DNA of 46,312 nt. Source: an uncultured Lachnospiraceae bacterium. Lineage in GTDB: Bacteria > Bacillota > Clostridia > Lachnospirales > Lachnospiraceae. The stretch lies in NCBI GenBank assembly GCA_910585395.1, contig CAJUCK010000005.1, positions 4,039 through 50,350 on the forward strand. The letters run 5' to 3'. Under the pieces are notes generated by a model. The model made no database searches, was not told the DNA's origin, and saw only the letters and a list, made by a program, of their open reading frames with translations. Position numbers and translations under genes: made by a program. Below are positions 17,932 through 27,464 of this stretch, one piece after another (within the stretch, counting starts at the first letter, position 1; each line of letters opens with the position of its first letter).

Positions 17932-18516
17932 ATGATGCAGACAACAAACACTCTCGACAACCAGCCTCCTGGAAAACAGAAATTACCAGTACGTCAGCTT
18001 GCTGTAATCGGTGTTATGACAGCCGTCACCTGCATTCTGGCGCCTTTTTCCATCCCAATTGGGCCAGTGCCAATTTCTCTGACCAATCTTGCTATCTATT
18101 TTTCCCTGTATGTCCTGGGTATGAAGAAGGCATCCATCTCTTATCTGGTATACCTTCTAATTGGATTTATCGGTGTTCCAGTATTTTCAGGCTTCACCAG
18201 CGGACCGGAAAAACTCTTCGGCCCTACTGGAGGATATCTGATTGGATTTATCCCTATGGCGGTGCTGGCAGGCATCCTGATTGATAAGTTCAGCAATAAC
18301 CGGATGATTGCTTTTCTGGGCATGGCCGCCGGCACGATAATATGCTACGGTTTTGGTACGGTATGGCTTGCCTATCAGGCGCATTTGGACTGGAAAGCCG
18401 CGTTATTTGCAGGCGTGATTCCTTTTATTCTGGGTGATGCTGTCAAAATAGTACTGGCAGCAGCAGTGGGGCCTGAGATTCGTAAACAATTAATACGCGC
18501 TGGACTATTTTTCTAA
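17932..18516 (+). CDS. bioY: Biotin ECF transporter S component BioY
   Basis: A 194-residue membrane protein with about six hydrophobic segments that binds biotin for the energy-coupling-factor transporter. BioY hallmarks are PIGPVPISLTNLAIYFSLYVLG, YLLIGFIGVPVFSGFTSGP and FGPTGGYLIGFIP. The ECF A, A' and T subunits are not in the window and are presumably shared and encoded elsewhere. The start at 17932 has AAAGGA 8-9 bases upstream; a second ATG follows directly. It has its own promoter, a BirA-type operator and a terminator, so it is a single-gene, biotin-repressed unit. The host therefore probably imports biotin. Confidence 0.95.
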   Translation: MMQTTNTLDNQPPGKQKLPVRQLAVIGVMTAVTCILAPFSIPIGPVPISLTNLAIYFSLYVLGMKKASISYLVYLLIGFIGVPVFSGFTSGPEKLFGPTGGYLIGFIPMAVLAGILIDKFSNNRMIAFLGMAAGTIICYGFGTVWLAYQAHLDWKAALFAGVIPFILGDAVKIVLAAAVGPEIRKQLIRAGLFF

Positions 18517-18535
18517 ATAAAATCAAGCCTGCTGC

Positions 18536-18582
18536 AAGGGCTGTGACATGAAACAAATTAAATGTCACAGCCCTTCTTTTAT
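18536..18582 (+). terminator. Terminator of bioY
   Basis: A perfect 14-bp stem (18536-18549 with 18562-18575, arm AAGGGCTGTGACAT), 12-base loop, then CTTTTATT. Confidence 0.85.
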
Positions 18583-18675
18583 TATAATAAACGCATATCC
18601 AGCTTACCTGCAGCATGATTTTGCATAAGTATGAATCTAGTATGATTTCCTCGGATCAGTAAAGAATCTTTCCAG

Positions 18676-18730
18676 AATAATAATTAAAAGGCTGCCGCAC
18701 CTATGATTTTCCATCACAGATGCGGCAGCC
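18676..18730 (-). terminator. Terminator of the M60/cohesin operon
   Basis: Stem of 10 bp, GGCTGCCGCA with TGCGGCAGCC (18690-18699 and 18721-18730), extended by an inner CTGTGAT/ATCATAG pairing (one G-U). On the minus strand it is followed by TTTTAATTATTATT. It lies just after the stop of the cohesin-like gene. Confidence 0.85.
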
Positions 18731-18740
18731 CCTGACTGTT

Positions 18741-20108
18741 CTACCTTGCCTTCACTTTTACTGCTGAGCTATAATTGCCGCTCAAACTCTTGCCTTTCTT
18801 TGGCTTTTCAAATGCACATACCTTATAGTACCATACCTTGGAACCTTTTGGCATGTTCTCTGAGAATTTAAGGCCAGAAGCCTTGTTAATTGTTTTTACC
18901 AGCTTGTATTTACCGGATTTTGTTTTACTTCTGTATACCTTGTATCCTGCTGCTCTGGATACCTTCTTCCATTTCAGGCTGACTGACTTGTTATTCAGTG
19001 AAACACGCAGCTTAGGCGCTTTTGTTTTGGCCGCCTCTGCTGTACTAAAGCTGCCGGAAACTGTATTCCCAGATTTCTTAATATACGCTTTGACTTTATA
19101 ATAATAAGTCTTTCCTGAAGGATGTTTCAATGTGCAGGAAGTGGTTTTTCCTTTTTTAATGTCTTTTACAAGTGTATACGTTCCATTTTTCTTAGCGCTG
19201 CGGTAAATCTGATATCCGCTCGCCTTGCTGACCTCCTGCCAGGTAAGAGTAACCTTGGTGGAATTCTTATACTCTGGAGAAAATTCTTTTACTTTATTAG
19301 GTCCTACTGTAATTTGGACTATCGGACTGTAATCTCCATAAGAAATACTGCCCTCCGCATCTTTCTTAAATGCACGGAGGCTGAAAGAATGATCCGTGGC
19401 ATAAGCGTAATTCTTAGCAACTGAAGTGGCGGAAGCAGACAGCGTTGTAACAAGCGTATTCTTTCCATTTTTCACCTCATAGAGCACATATCCATCGGCT
19501 CCCTCAATCTTATCCCAAGAAAATGAGACAGACCTGGAACCATTTTTTACAGAAGCTTTTAATCTGGGAATTTTCCCAAAAGTAGAACCGGTGGTTTCTA
19601 CCAGAACTGGTTCAGCGTCTGCAAGAGATTCCGTCATCACAGCAATGCCATTGGCGTCCATATATTTTACCATTGGCTTTCCGTTATCGTCCAGCTCGCC
19701 CACGGTCTCTACCTTAATCTTATACTGCTGGCTGGTGGGGCGTACAGACAGTGTTCCAAGTTTTGCTGATTCACTGCCGCCAAAAATACTCTTATCTTTC
19801 TTGCCAGATAAAATCAAATCCACCAGATAGGTTCCATTTTCCCCTGGCATTATAACAGCATCTTTAATCTCACTCTTAACTGCGCTGTCAAATGTGAAAA
19901 CCGGAGCATTCATTGTTCCGCTGTTTGCAGAAACACGAAGCTGCATCCGCAGGGATGTAATCACTCCTGATTTGCCCGCTGGTATATCTACAGAAACAGC
20001 AACGTCTTTATCTTCCACTGTAAGATTGTTTTCTGCTGCATCCGCAGTCAGCGGAACTATAGTGAAAAGGAAAAATGACACCAATATTATTTTTATCCAT
20101 TTTTTCAT
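18741..20108 (-). CDS. Secreted cohesin-like / triple FN3 protein, putative docking partner of the M60 peptidase
   Basis: A 455-residue exported protein. A signal peptide (1-25, ending ADA-A) leads to a beta-sandwich region (~30-165). Its stretches SLRMQLRVSANS, FTFDSAV, YLVDLILSGKKDKSIF and SAKLGTLSV follow the pattern of cohesin domains, particularly the X82-like ones of Clostridium perfringens. Three FN3-type domains (~175-275, 280-365, 370-455) follow, the last two lysine-rich with YYYKVKAYIKKSG and a basic end. No enzymatic motif is visible, so a scaffold or adaptor is likely. ATG 20106-20108 is chosen (AAGGAGAGG upstream, signal peptide directly after); an 8-codon-longer frame overlaps the neighbour. 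It begins 20 bases after the M60 stop and shares its operon. The cohesin assignment is by eye only. Confidence 0.72.
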   Translation of the reverse strand: MKKWIKIILVSFFLFTIVPLTADAAENNLTVEDKDVAVSVDIPAGKSGVITSLRMQLRVSANSGTMNAPVFTFDSAVKSEIKDAVIMPGENGTYLVDLILSGKKDKSIFGGSESAKLGTLSVRPTSQQYKIKVETVGELDDNGKPMVKYMDANGIAVMTESLADAEPVLVETTGSTFGKIPRLKASVKNGSRSVSFSWDKIEGADGYVLYEVKNGKNTLVTTLSASATSVAKNYAYATDHSFSLRAFKKDAEGSISYGDYSPIVQITVGPNKVKEFSPEYKNSTKVTLTWQEVSKASGYQIYRSAKKNGTYTLVKDIKKGKTTSCTLKHPSGKTYYYKVKAYIKKSGNTVSGSFSTAEAAKTKAPKLRVSLNNKSVSLKWKKVSRAAGYKVYRSKTKSGKYKLVKTINKASGLKFSENMPKGSKVWYYKVCAFEKPKKGKSLSGNYSSAVKVKAR

Positions 20109-20128
20109 TTTAACCTCTCCTTGTACCA

Positions 20129-23100
20129 TCAATTATTTTTGTTGCCTTTGACTGTAATCGAGGGAAGCGTTTCTGGAACAGTGATTATCTTGGTATCACT
20201 GACGATTCGTTCTCCCTCCAGTGTAGCTGCATCGTCCACACGGAACAGTTCGCCGCGAACCTTGAGGCCTTTCAGGGTATCTGCATCCCACTGTCCAGGT
20301 TCTACATAATATACCCATGTTCCCTCTGTGGTCTCGCCTTCATTTCCTTTCTCAGGCAGCTCTGCAAAAATCACCTGTCCAGCCTGGACATTGCCGTCTT
20401 TTGCTCCTATCACATTTCCTTCTGCGTCATAGAGCATAACCACGTTATAAGCCCAGTTTCCGCGATAAGTTCCGGTGAAGATCAACGACCCTTTCTTGAT
20501 AACATCTTCGGGTTTGTCTCCGTACTGGTAATCTTCTGATAATACACCGATTGCGTTCTCACCGCCTGCTGTCTCCAGAAATTCCAAATTATCTCCAGAA
20601 GGTCCGCAGAGGTCAATTTCCCTGATTACAATATCACCAGCCTGGGAAATAGTAAGTCTTACATATCTGGCGTCATAAGTTCCAATAAAGTTCTCTCTTG
20701 CTTCCTCCTTTACAGAGTCAAACCAGAGCTTCTGTACTTCCTCTTCTGTTCCTGCCAGACTCGCATCATCTGTTTTCACCTTTGTCCAGACATTGCCGTC
20801 TGTACTGATTTCAACAGTTACCTTTTGCAGTGCGCTTCCCTGGTATTTCAAGGATGTAACCTGCTGTGTTTTATGCATATCCACTGTAATTACGGCTGTT
20901 CCGCTGCTGGTTCCAGTATAAGTGCCTGCCTCTGTGATGCTGTTGTCAAGCACACGGTCAATACTGTGTTCTTTCTTTGTGGCAGCATTGCCTGGATTTG
21001 TCTCATAACCGTTGTCTGGATCGTCATCTGTACTCTCAATTTCTTTATCATCCTGAGAAACCATATTTGTCTCAACGGTCCATTCCGTTTTGTTCAGTTC
21101 ACCGTCTGTCTGAATCTTAACAGATCCTGCCTGTGCCGGATTTGAGTAGTTCATGTATTGGTCTACTGCGCGCACCTCATATTCCATTACTCTGTTGTTA
21201 ATAGTAGAAACCGTATCTACATAAATGGTAGATTCTGCTGTATCAATTGGTACAAACCCAACTACCTGAGTCTCTTTCTGGCCATTGGATATCATGCTGC
21301 GGCTGATCTCGTAGCCCAGAATCAGTTCTTTATTCTGGCTGGTGCCAATGTTCAGCTCAACCTGATTGGATTTAGCCGAAACAGATGCTGTCACCGCATT
21401 TTTGCCTTTTATACTGTTTTCTGCTGTCTCTGGATGATCTATACGATAATCCCGCGCTTCATTAGTAATATAGTAAATTGCTTTTGTATCTTCCTCTCCA
21501 TACTTAGCTGCATATGCAATGGTTTCCTCATCTGGAATCATACCCCACCGTTTAAAGAAAGGAAGAATATTTTTATCTGCTGCCGCACATGCTAAACGCA
21601 TCAGGTTCTGGTCTGTACCTCCGTTCAGAGTTAAGCCTGCCTTAGGCGCTTTTCCAGGATTTCTGGAATAAGTATCTACTCTTGCAAAGAAGAGGTTATT
21701 AAACTGGTCTTGATAATTGTCATAAATATGCTGGTCATTCTTATTATTGTCAAAGGCGAGATGAAGCTGCCAGTACAATGCAAGCTGTGTAAATACGTTG
21801 GAAGCACGCCCTACAGAACCAGAAGTCACCTTCTTATATACATTTTCCTGGGTGAAACGTCTCTTGCCTGTCAGAAGCTGTGCAAAGTAATTATTTGTAA
21901 CCTCTGCCACTGCATAGGTTCCCTGGTTAATATCATGACCTATTTCATGGCCAATTCCCCAGCCAAACCCAGACATATCATTGGGAGCGCTTACTAATGT
22001 CGTGGAGCCCCACTCGATTCCCACATGGTTGCCGGAAGCATACATAAACGCTCCTGCAAACATTCTCATATAACGGATGTTCAAATGCTGTGAAGGCCAT
22101 GCATTATTTCCTCGTTCTGTTCCAGCATCGTCGCTCAGTCCTTTGTGCTGATAAAACAGCGTCATGGTCTGCTCCATCGCTTTTAATGCATTATCAAGTT
22201 TTACTGTCTTATCTTCTGCGTTCTTGATGCCTGCCCATACCTGTGTAGCTGGTACAGAATGCATCATCTCCCGCATCATAATATCTGTGGTATTCAGAAT
22301 ACAATTGGTCTGGTCATATGCATAATCCACATTTGTTTTGCCTGTATGCTGTCTTTCATGTTCCTCTTCCAGATGCTGTACATATTCCTCAAGCTCTGTT
22401 ACATAAGCCCGGATTGCTGCTGTCCGTTCTTCTCCGGTCTTTCCATAGACACTGAGAACGGGAATATCCCCGCCTCCGTTAATACGTACCGCATATTTAT
22501 CATTGGCGCTGTTTCCAGTATAGCTTACATATACCTGTCCTCCGCGCTCTACGGTACCAGTACTTATAGTTGGAACTGTAACTTCATTTCTTCCAACTTT
22601 CAGATTCTGGGCTTTAAAGAAACCGCCGGCCTCTGAATGATTCTGGGTGAATACAATCTGCAGGTTTGCTGCTTCTCCCCACTTCTTGGAATTATGACCT
22701 ACATATACCAGAAGCTTTTCGCCGGCACGTGCTGATTTGCCAACTGGCTGCCAGGAATTTAAGCCGCCGAAGCCGAGATGTCTGTCTTTCTGCGCTGTTA
22801 TCTGGTTTTCCACCTCATACGCTGGGTCCAGATTAGCAGTCAGAATATCTCTCGCATTCTTAATTTCTAATGCAAGCTCCTCATAGAGCAGATGTTTTTC
22901 TCCGCTTACTGCGTCTTCTGTATTCAAACGGTTTTCCAGTTCATCCAATGTGGCAGTTGTCACATCTGGTCTTAAAGTGATATGCATCTCATCTGTATAC
23001 AATGCCATAACATCGTCTTCCAGTGAATCATATTGATGGAAATGGATTTCACCTACCATCATATTGATTCTCTGATATCCGGTTCCAAAGGACAAATGAA

Positions 23101-25555
23101 CTTTGTTTGCAGTAATTGCACTGTTCAGTTTTATAATATAGAATGGATTATTATTTTCATCCGTTCTGGCAACCAGACTTGCAGCCACATTTTTCTCCGT
23201 ATTTGGATCTTCTGCAGTCCAATAGCCCACTCTTACCTGACTCATTGCCGCCTGCTGGTTCGCTGCCGCATAAGTAATATAACTCATCTGATAATTTTGG
23301 TCCAAAGTGATAGTCATTCCCCTGTCAGATGCAGGATATGACACACCGTCATCCCAGTCTGATTTCGTCCAATAGGAAGTGTAATCATCATCTACCAGAC
23401 CCCAGGCAGTTTTTCCTTCTGTATCTAAGGCGCTGTTTTCCATATGCGCTCCGCCATGTCCACCGTAAACTGCCGCTGTAATATGGCTGGTCTTTTGTCC
23501 TGGTCCATTGGAAGTATTGATAAGCTTAAAACCAGGAAGTTTAGGTGCAACACCTCTGGCCGCTGCTGTGTGATGCAAAGAAGCTGGACCCCAGCCAATC
23601 TCATTCCATCCTTTGACATACACTTCATATTCAGCGCCTGCCTCCAGAGACATAATCACATATTTATTCTCTGTGATCATTCCAGTACCCTGCGGTGTCT
23701 CTGTAAATCCTTCCACAACTGGACGGAATTCTGTATCAGCTTCTCCTGCCTTCTTATAATATACCATATATCCGTTAGAATCTTCCATATCCTTCCAGGA
23801 GACATTGATAGAACAATATCCGCCTGTCGCCTTCACATTATCTGGCGCCGCTGGCAGACTCTGTGCCTTTACTACAGCAACTTTCTCTTCCGACCAGGGA
23901 CTGTTCCAGCCGCCATTGACAGAACGCACTTTGATCGCATATTTACCATTATAAATCAGATTTTTATCCAGAATGCTTGTAATAATATGCTCTGCATTTG
24001 ACACTCGTACGGTCTGGGTCTCATTTGTTCCTCCTTTTACCGGACCGGACACACAGACTTCATATCCAGTCACATTGTTCTGAGGCGTCCAGGAAGCAGT
24101 AATCATTTTATCGCCTGGAATCAGGTCTTTGATAGACGGGATATCAAGCTGTGGAGGCGGAACTCTGTCTTCCATATTATTGACAAACTCAACTTTGGCA
24201 ATGTTCACCAATGGCTCCGTCTTCTTCGTTCCGGTAATCCGGATCAAAACGCGTTTTACTGCAATCTGTGTTCCAAAATCCAGTACCATGGAACCGTCTG
24301 GTTCCGTCTGCACAGATGGCGCTGCTGCTCTTGCCATCCGGTAACTTGCCGCCGAAGCCTGGCTTTCTGCTCCCAGCGGGATCAGCATGGTCTGTTCCTG
24401 ACCATTTTCATCCGCATAAACAACGGTCACTTCACCGTTCGTAATGGCGCTGGGAACTGCTTCTCCAGGCTCTGCCTCTGCTGGAGCACATATTGTCATT
24501 CCTTGCATCTGTGGAATCAGGGCAAGCTCTTCTTTCTCTCCTGCCAATGTAAAGTCCAGTGCCACTGGATTATCTGCTGCAATTGCCTTTTCAGAATCTG
24601 CTGGCACTAATCCAATGCTCCCCGTATGGTTTAAGAATTCTTCCATCCCTACTGCCATGGTTCCTTCTGCTGCCTGAAGAGCGCTGAATCTCACTATTTG
24701 CTGCCGCTCAACAGCTGACTCTTTTACCTGATCATTCATACTCTGGACAACACACTGCAGATCTGCGATGTCTGTCTTGTTATCTCCATTGATATCACAT
24801 TCTGTACTCTCTGGATTATTTCGAACTGTCTTTAGAACAGACTGAACATCTTCTTTTGTGATCACTCCATCCTGATTCACATCTCCTGGGCGCAGCCATC
24901 CTCTTGCTGCTTTGCCCTCAAGAGAAGTCTCTGCTGTACAAACTCTGATTTTCTTCTGATATCCTTCCTCCATCTCAACAGACTGACTGTATGTTGCGAA
25001 TTTGGCTGTCTGTATCTGAACTATATAAGTTCCTGGAGTGAGACTGAATCTTGCCGTTTTAGAAACTGCATCGCTAAAATCCAACTCCTGTGTCTGGGCT
25101 GCGCTTTCGCCGCCACTGACCTGTACACTCACTTTTCCCTGAACGGAAAATACTGCTGAAGTTACTTCTACCTCCAAGACACATCTTTCTTCCGGCACTG
25201 TAGTTCCCGCGGGTGTCTCGCTGACATCTATATCTTTTTGATCCTCAGTACCTTCTGTTTCCTGCTGGGATTCCATATTTTCCGCTTTTTCCTGAATTTC
25301 AGCGCCATCTGTTTCCTCTTGAAGCCCAGTGTCTTCTGTTTTAACCTTTTCTTCGGCGCTGAGATCTTCTTTTGAGGATTCTGGGACATCTGCAATGTCC
25401 GTATCTGCTTCGTTCACATCCGCTTCAATTTTCCTGCTCTCTTCAGAAAAAATAATATCTTCTGCCAGAGACGCCTCTTTCGCCAATACAATATCACTGG
25501 TCCAGGCTTGGAAAATCAAGCTTGCAGTAAGCAGCACTGCCATCATTCTTTTCAT
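20129..25555 (-). CDS. Secreted M60 (enhancin/mucinase-type) metallopeptidase with internal dockerin
   Basis: An 1808-residue exported zinc peptidase, family M60, which cleaves O-glycosylated proteins such as mucins. Order: signal peptide (1-25); acidic linker (~35-125); CNA-B-like domain (~130-210); type-I dockerin (~218-275) with both calcium loops intact (DVNQDGVITKED and DINGDNKTDIAD); beta-sandwich (~280-465); two FN3 (~470-665); F5/8C/CBM32-like domain (~685-840); and M60 catalytic region (~870-1300) with GHEIGHD, H1203, E1204, H1207 and probable third ligand E1218. A second discoidin-like domain (~1530-1680) and a C-terminal beta domain follow. It lacks the basic FN3 tail and has no LPxTG. 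The start at 25553-25555 follows AGAAAGGAAG. Dockerins usually sit at a C-terminus, so the internal position is unusual. It is first in an operon with the cohesin-like gene. Confidence 0.9.
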   Translation of the reverse strand: MKRMMAVLLTASLIFQAWTSDIVLAKEASLAEDIIFSEESRKIEADVNEADTDIADVPESSKEDLSAEEKVKTEDTGLQEETDGAEIQEKAENMESQQETEGTEDQKDIDVSETPAGTTVPEERCVLEVEVTSAVFSVQGKVSVQVSGGESAAQTQELDFSDAVSKTARFSLTPGTYIVQIQTAKFATYSQSVEMEEGYQKKIRVCTAETSLEGKAARGWLRPGDVNQDGVITKEDVQSVLKTVRNNPESTECDINGDNKTDIADLQCVVQSMNDQVKESAVERQQIVRFSALQAAEGTMAVGMEEFLNHTGSIGLVPADSEKAIAADNPVALDFTLAGEKEELALIPQMQGMTICAPAEAEPGEAVPSAITNGEVTVVYADENGQEQTMLIPLGAESQASAASYRMARAAAPSVQTEPDGSMVLDFGTQIAVKRVLIRITGTKKTEPLVNIAKVEFVNNMEDRVPPPQLDIPSIKDLIPGDKMITASWTPQNNVTGYEVCVSGPVKGGTNETQTVRVSNAEHIITSILDKNLIYNGKYAIKVRSVNGGWNSPWSEEKVAVVKAQSLPAAPDNVKATGGYCSINVSWKDMEDSNGYMVYYKKAGEADTEFRPVVEGFTETPQGTGMITENKYVIMSLEAGAEYEVYVKGWNEIGWGPASLHHTAAARGVAPKLPGFKLINTSNGPGQKTSHITAAVYGGHGGAHMENSALDTEGKTAWGLVDDDYTSYWTKSDWDDGVSYPASDRGMTITLDQNYQMSYITYAAANQQAAMSQVRVGYWTAEDPNTEKNVAASLVARTDENNNPFYIIKLNSAITANKVHLSFGTGYQRINMMVGEIHFHQYDSLEDDVMALYTDEMHITLRPDVTTATLDELENRLNTEDAVSGEKHLLYEELALEIKNARDILTANLDPAYEVENQITAQKDRHLGFGGLNSWQPVGKSARAGEKLLVYVGHNSKKWGEAANLQIVFTQNHSEAGGFFKAQNLKVGRNEVTVPTISTGTVERGGQVYVSYTGNSANDKYAVRINGGGDIPVLSVYGKTGEERTAAIRAYVTELEEYVQHLEEEHERQHTGKTNVDYAYDQTNCILNTTDIMMREMMHSVPATQVWAGIKNAEDKTVKLDNALKAMEQTMTLFYQHKGLSDDAGTERGNNAWPSQHLNIRYMRMFAGAFMYASGNHVGIEWGSTTLVSAPNDMSGFGWGIGHEIGHDINQGTYAVAEVTNNYFAQLLTGKRRFTQENVYKKVTSGSVGRASNVFTQLALYWQLHLAFDNNKNDQHIYDNYQDQFNNLFFARVDTYSRNPGKAPKAGLTLNGGTDQNLMRLACAAADKNILPFFKRWGMIPDEETIAYAAKYGEEDTKAIYYITNEARDYRIDHPETAENSIKGKNAVTASVSAKSNQVELNIGTSQNKELILGYEISRSMISNGQKETQVVGFVPIDTAESTIYVDTVSTINNRVMEYEVRAVDQYMNYSNPAQAGSVKIQTDGELNKTEWTVETNMVSQDDKEIESTDDDPDNGYETNPGNAATKKEHSIDRVLDNSITEAGTYTGTSSGTAVITVDMHKTQQVTSLKYQGSALQKVTVEISTDGNVWTKVKTDDASLAGTEEEVQKLWFDSVKEEARENFIGTYDARYVRLTISQAGDIVIREIDLCGPSGDNLEFLETAGGENAIGVLSEDYQYGDKPEDVIKKGSLIFTGTYRGNWAYNVVMLYDAEGNVIGAKDGNVQAGQVIFAELPEKGNEGETTEGTWVYYVEPGQWDADTLKGLKVRGELFRVDDAATLEGERIVSDTKIITVPETLPSITVKGNKNN

Positions 25556-25940
25556 TTCTCTCTCTTCCTTTCTGATATATTCCCATATAAAAAGGGTGTA
25601 TCCCTACAATATCATCATTTTCCATAATTTGCAATATAAAACATCCTCAAGTTTTTACAGTTTTTTATAAATTGAAACTTCATTCATCCCTTTGAATTTT
25701 TATGCTGAATTTATAGAATTTTGACTTATTCTGCTGTTCTATTATGTATAAAAAATAATTTAAAAAATGTATTTTATTGGGTCTTTAAGAAGGTACTTTC
25801 ACGTTTTAACACAACGGGGTCTTTTCTATCGAAAAATTAAAAACTGCTGCATCATGATTTCTGAATCACTGATACAGCAGTTTTCTGCATATATTCTATC
25901 TCGTTTATTCTGTATTGTCTCTCATCCAGACAGCTGTCTG
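25556..25940. other. 385-bp AT-rich gap between M60 operon and gdhA
   Basis: Holds the upstream region of the M60 operon and the gdhA terminator. It has no supported gene. Several TATAAA/TATATT-like boxes occur on the minus strand but none pairs with a convincing -35. GGGTCTTT occurs twice (near 25779 and 25817) without evident meaning. Confidence 0.6.
25830..25884 (-). terminator. Terminator of gdhA
   Basis: AAAACTGCTG (25840-25849) pairs with CAGCAGTTTT (25875-25884), with further pairing inside (ATCATGAT region). On the minus strand the stem runs into TTTTTAATTTTTC. Confidence 0.8.
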
Positions 25941-27275
25941 TTAGATGACACCCTGGGCAATCATAGCGTCTGCCACTTTTTCAAATCCGGCAATATTAGC
26001 GCCCGCTACATAGTCGCCCTCTTTTCCATAACGCTTTGCCGCGTCATCTAAGTTATGGAAAATATTTACCATAATATTTTTCAGCTTGCTGTCCACTTCC
26101 TCAAAGGTCCAGCTCAGACGCTCGGAATTCTGGCTCATCTCCAATGCTGAAGTTGCCACTCCGCCTGCATTAGCTGCCTTGCCAGGAGCAAACAGAACTT
26201 TATTCTGCTGCAGATATTCAGTTGCATCCAGGGTAGTAGGCATGTTCGCGCCTTCTGCCACAGCAATACATCCATTGGCAACCAGTTCCTTTGCATCCTC
26301 AAGAAGAAGTTCATTCTGCGTTGCGCAGGGAAGCGCAATATCACATTTTACAGACCAAACGCCCCGGCCCTCATGATACTGTGCACTCGGTCTTGCTGCC
26401 GCATACTCAGTGAGACGTGCACGCTTTACTTCTTTTACTTCTTTTAACAGAGCAACATCAATTCCTTCTGGGTCATACACCCATCCAGTAGAATCACTGA
26501 CTGTTACGACTTTTGCTCCTAACTGCTGTGCTTTCTGAGTGGCATAGATTGCCACATTTCCAGAGCCAGAAATGCAGACCACCTTGTCCTTCATATCATG
26601 TCCATTGCATTTGAGCATCTCTTCCGTCAAGTACAGCAGCCCGTATCCGGTAGCCTCTGTACGTGCCAGAGAACCTCCATAGGAAAGTCCTTTTCCTGTC
26701 AGCACACCTTCATATACGCTGCGAATCTTCTTATACTGCCCAAACATGTAGCCGATCTCTCTTGCGCCTGTTCCGATATCTCCAGCTGGAACGTCTGTAT
26801 CTGCTCCAATATATTTGCAAAGCTCTGTCATAAAGCTCTGGCAGAACGCCATAACCTCGCGGTCTGATTTACCCTTGGGATCAAAGTCAGAACCGCCCTT
26901 GCCTCCGCCAATTGGAAGACTGGTAAGAGAATTTTTAAAAATCTGTTCAAATCCCAGAAACTTAATGATGCCCAGATTTACAGAAGGATGCAGTCTCAAT
27001 CCTCCCTTGTAAGGTCCAATGCTGTTATTAAACTGAACACGATAGCCCGTATTCACCTGAACCTGTCCTTTATCATCAACCCATGGCACACGGAATTTAA
27101 ACTGTCTGTCTGGCTCAGTCAGGCGCTCCAGCAATGCTTCCTTGCGATACTTCTCCTCATTTGCCTCAATCACTGGCCTTAAAGAGTTCAATACTTCTTT
27201 TACTGCCTGATGAAATTCAGGCTCAGCCGGATTTTTTGCAATTACACGCTCCAGTACTTCATCAACATAGCTCAT
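25941..27275 (-). CDS. gdhA: NADP-type glutamate dehydrogenase
   Basis: Cytoplasmic enzyme making glutamate from 2-oxoglutarate and ammonium. The 444 residues match the short hexameric class. Motifs are the active site PIGGGKGGSDFDPKGKSD (catalytic Lys), GTGAREIGYMFGQYKKI, the Rossmann GSGNVAIYATQKAQQLGAKVV, and the substrate region NAGGVATSALEMSQNS. NADP preference is by family resemblance only. The start at 27273-27275 follows AAGGAG; a good promoter lies upstream and a terminator follows, so it is monocistronic. Confidence 0.96.
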   Translation of the reverse strand: MSYVDEVLERVIAKNPAEPEFHQAVKEVLNSLRPVIEANEEKYRKEALLERLTEPDRQFKFRVPWVDDKGQVQVNTGYRVQFNNSIGPYKGGLRLHPSVNLGIIKFLGFEQIFKNSLTSLPIGGGKGGSDFDPKGKSDREVMAFCQSFMTELCKYIGADTDVPAGDIGTGAREIGYMFGQYKKIRSVYEGVLTGKGLSYGGSLARTEATGYGLLYLTEEMLKCNGHDMKDKVVCISGSGNVAIYATQKAQQLGAKVVTVSDSTGWVYDPEGIDVALLKEVKEVKRARLTEYAAARPSAQYHEGRGVWSVKCDIALPCATQNELLLEDAKELVANGCIAVAEGANMPTTLDATEYLQQNKVLFAPGKAANAGGVATSALEMSQNSERLSWTFEEVDSKLKNIMVNIFHNLDDAAKRYGKEGDYVAGANIAGFEKVADAMIAQGVI

Positions 27276-27317
27276 TTTTCATTCTCCTTTACAATCATAT
27301 CTATCGTTATCAGGTAC

Positions 27318-27346
27318 ATTTTAATATGATTTCTGTCATTTTGCAA
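27318..27346 (-). promoter_or_regulatory. Promoter of gdhA
   Basis: Minus-strand TTGCAA (27341-27346), 17-base spacer, TAAAAT (27318-27323), 42 bases before the start. Confidence 0.65.
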
Positions 27347-27402
27347 GAATTTTCTTTCATTGCTTTAATGTTTTATTATGGCAAAGCGATAAAATACTTG
27401 TA

Positions 27403-27431
27403 TTGACAGAACGCTGCTCCATCGTTAAAAT
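27403..27431 (+). promoter_or_regulatory. Promoter of thiT
   Basis: TTGACA (27403-27408), 17-base spacer, TAAAAT (27426-27431). The likely start site lies only about 25-30 bases ahead of the coding start, leaving no room for a TPP riboswitch. Confidence 0.75.
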
Positions 27432-27464
27432 AGAAAAAAATAAGTCTAAATTATGGAGGATATT

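Noticed and set aside
25779..25824. GGGTCTTT repeated twice, 38 bases apart
   Set aside because: Short, not helically phased with a promoter, and in an AT-rich gap; chance is adequate.
27276..27464. TPP riboswitch before thiT
   Set aside because: Neither the CTGAGA nor the ACC-CTGATCTGGATAATGCC-type core is present.
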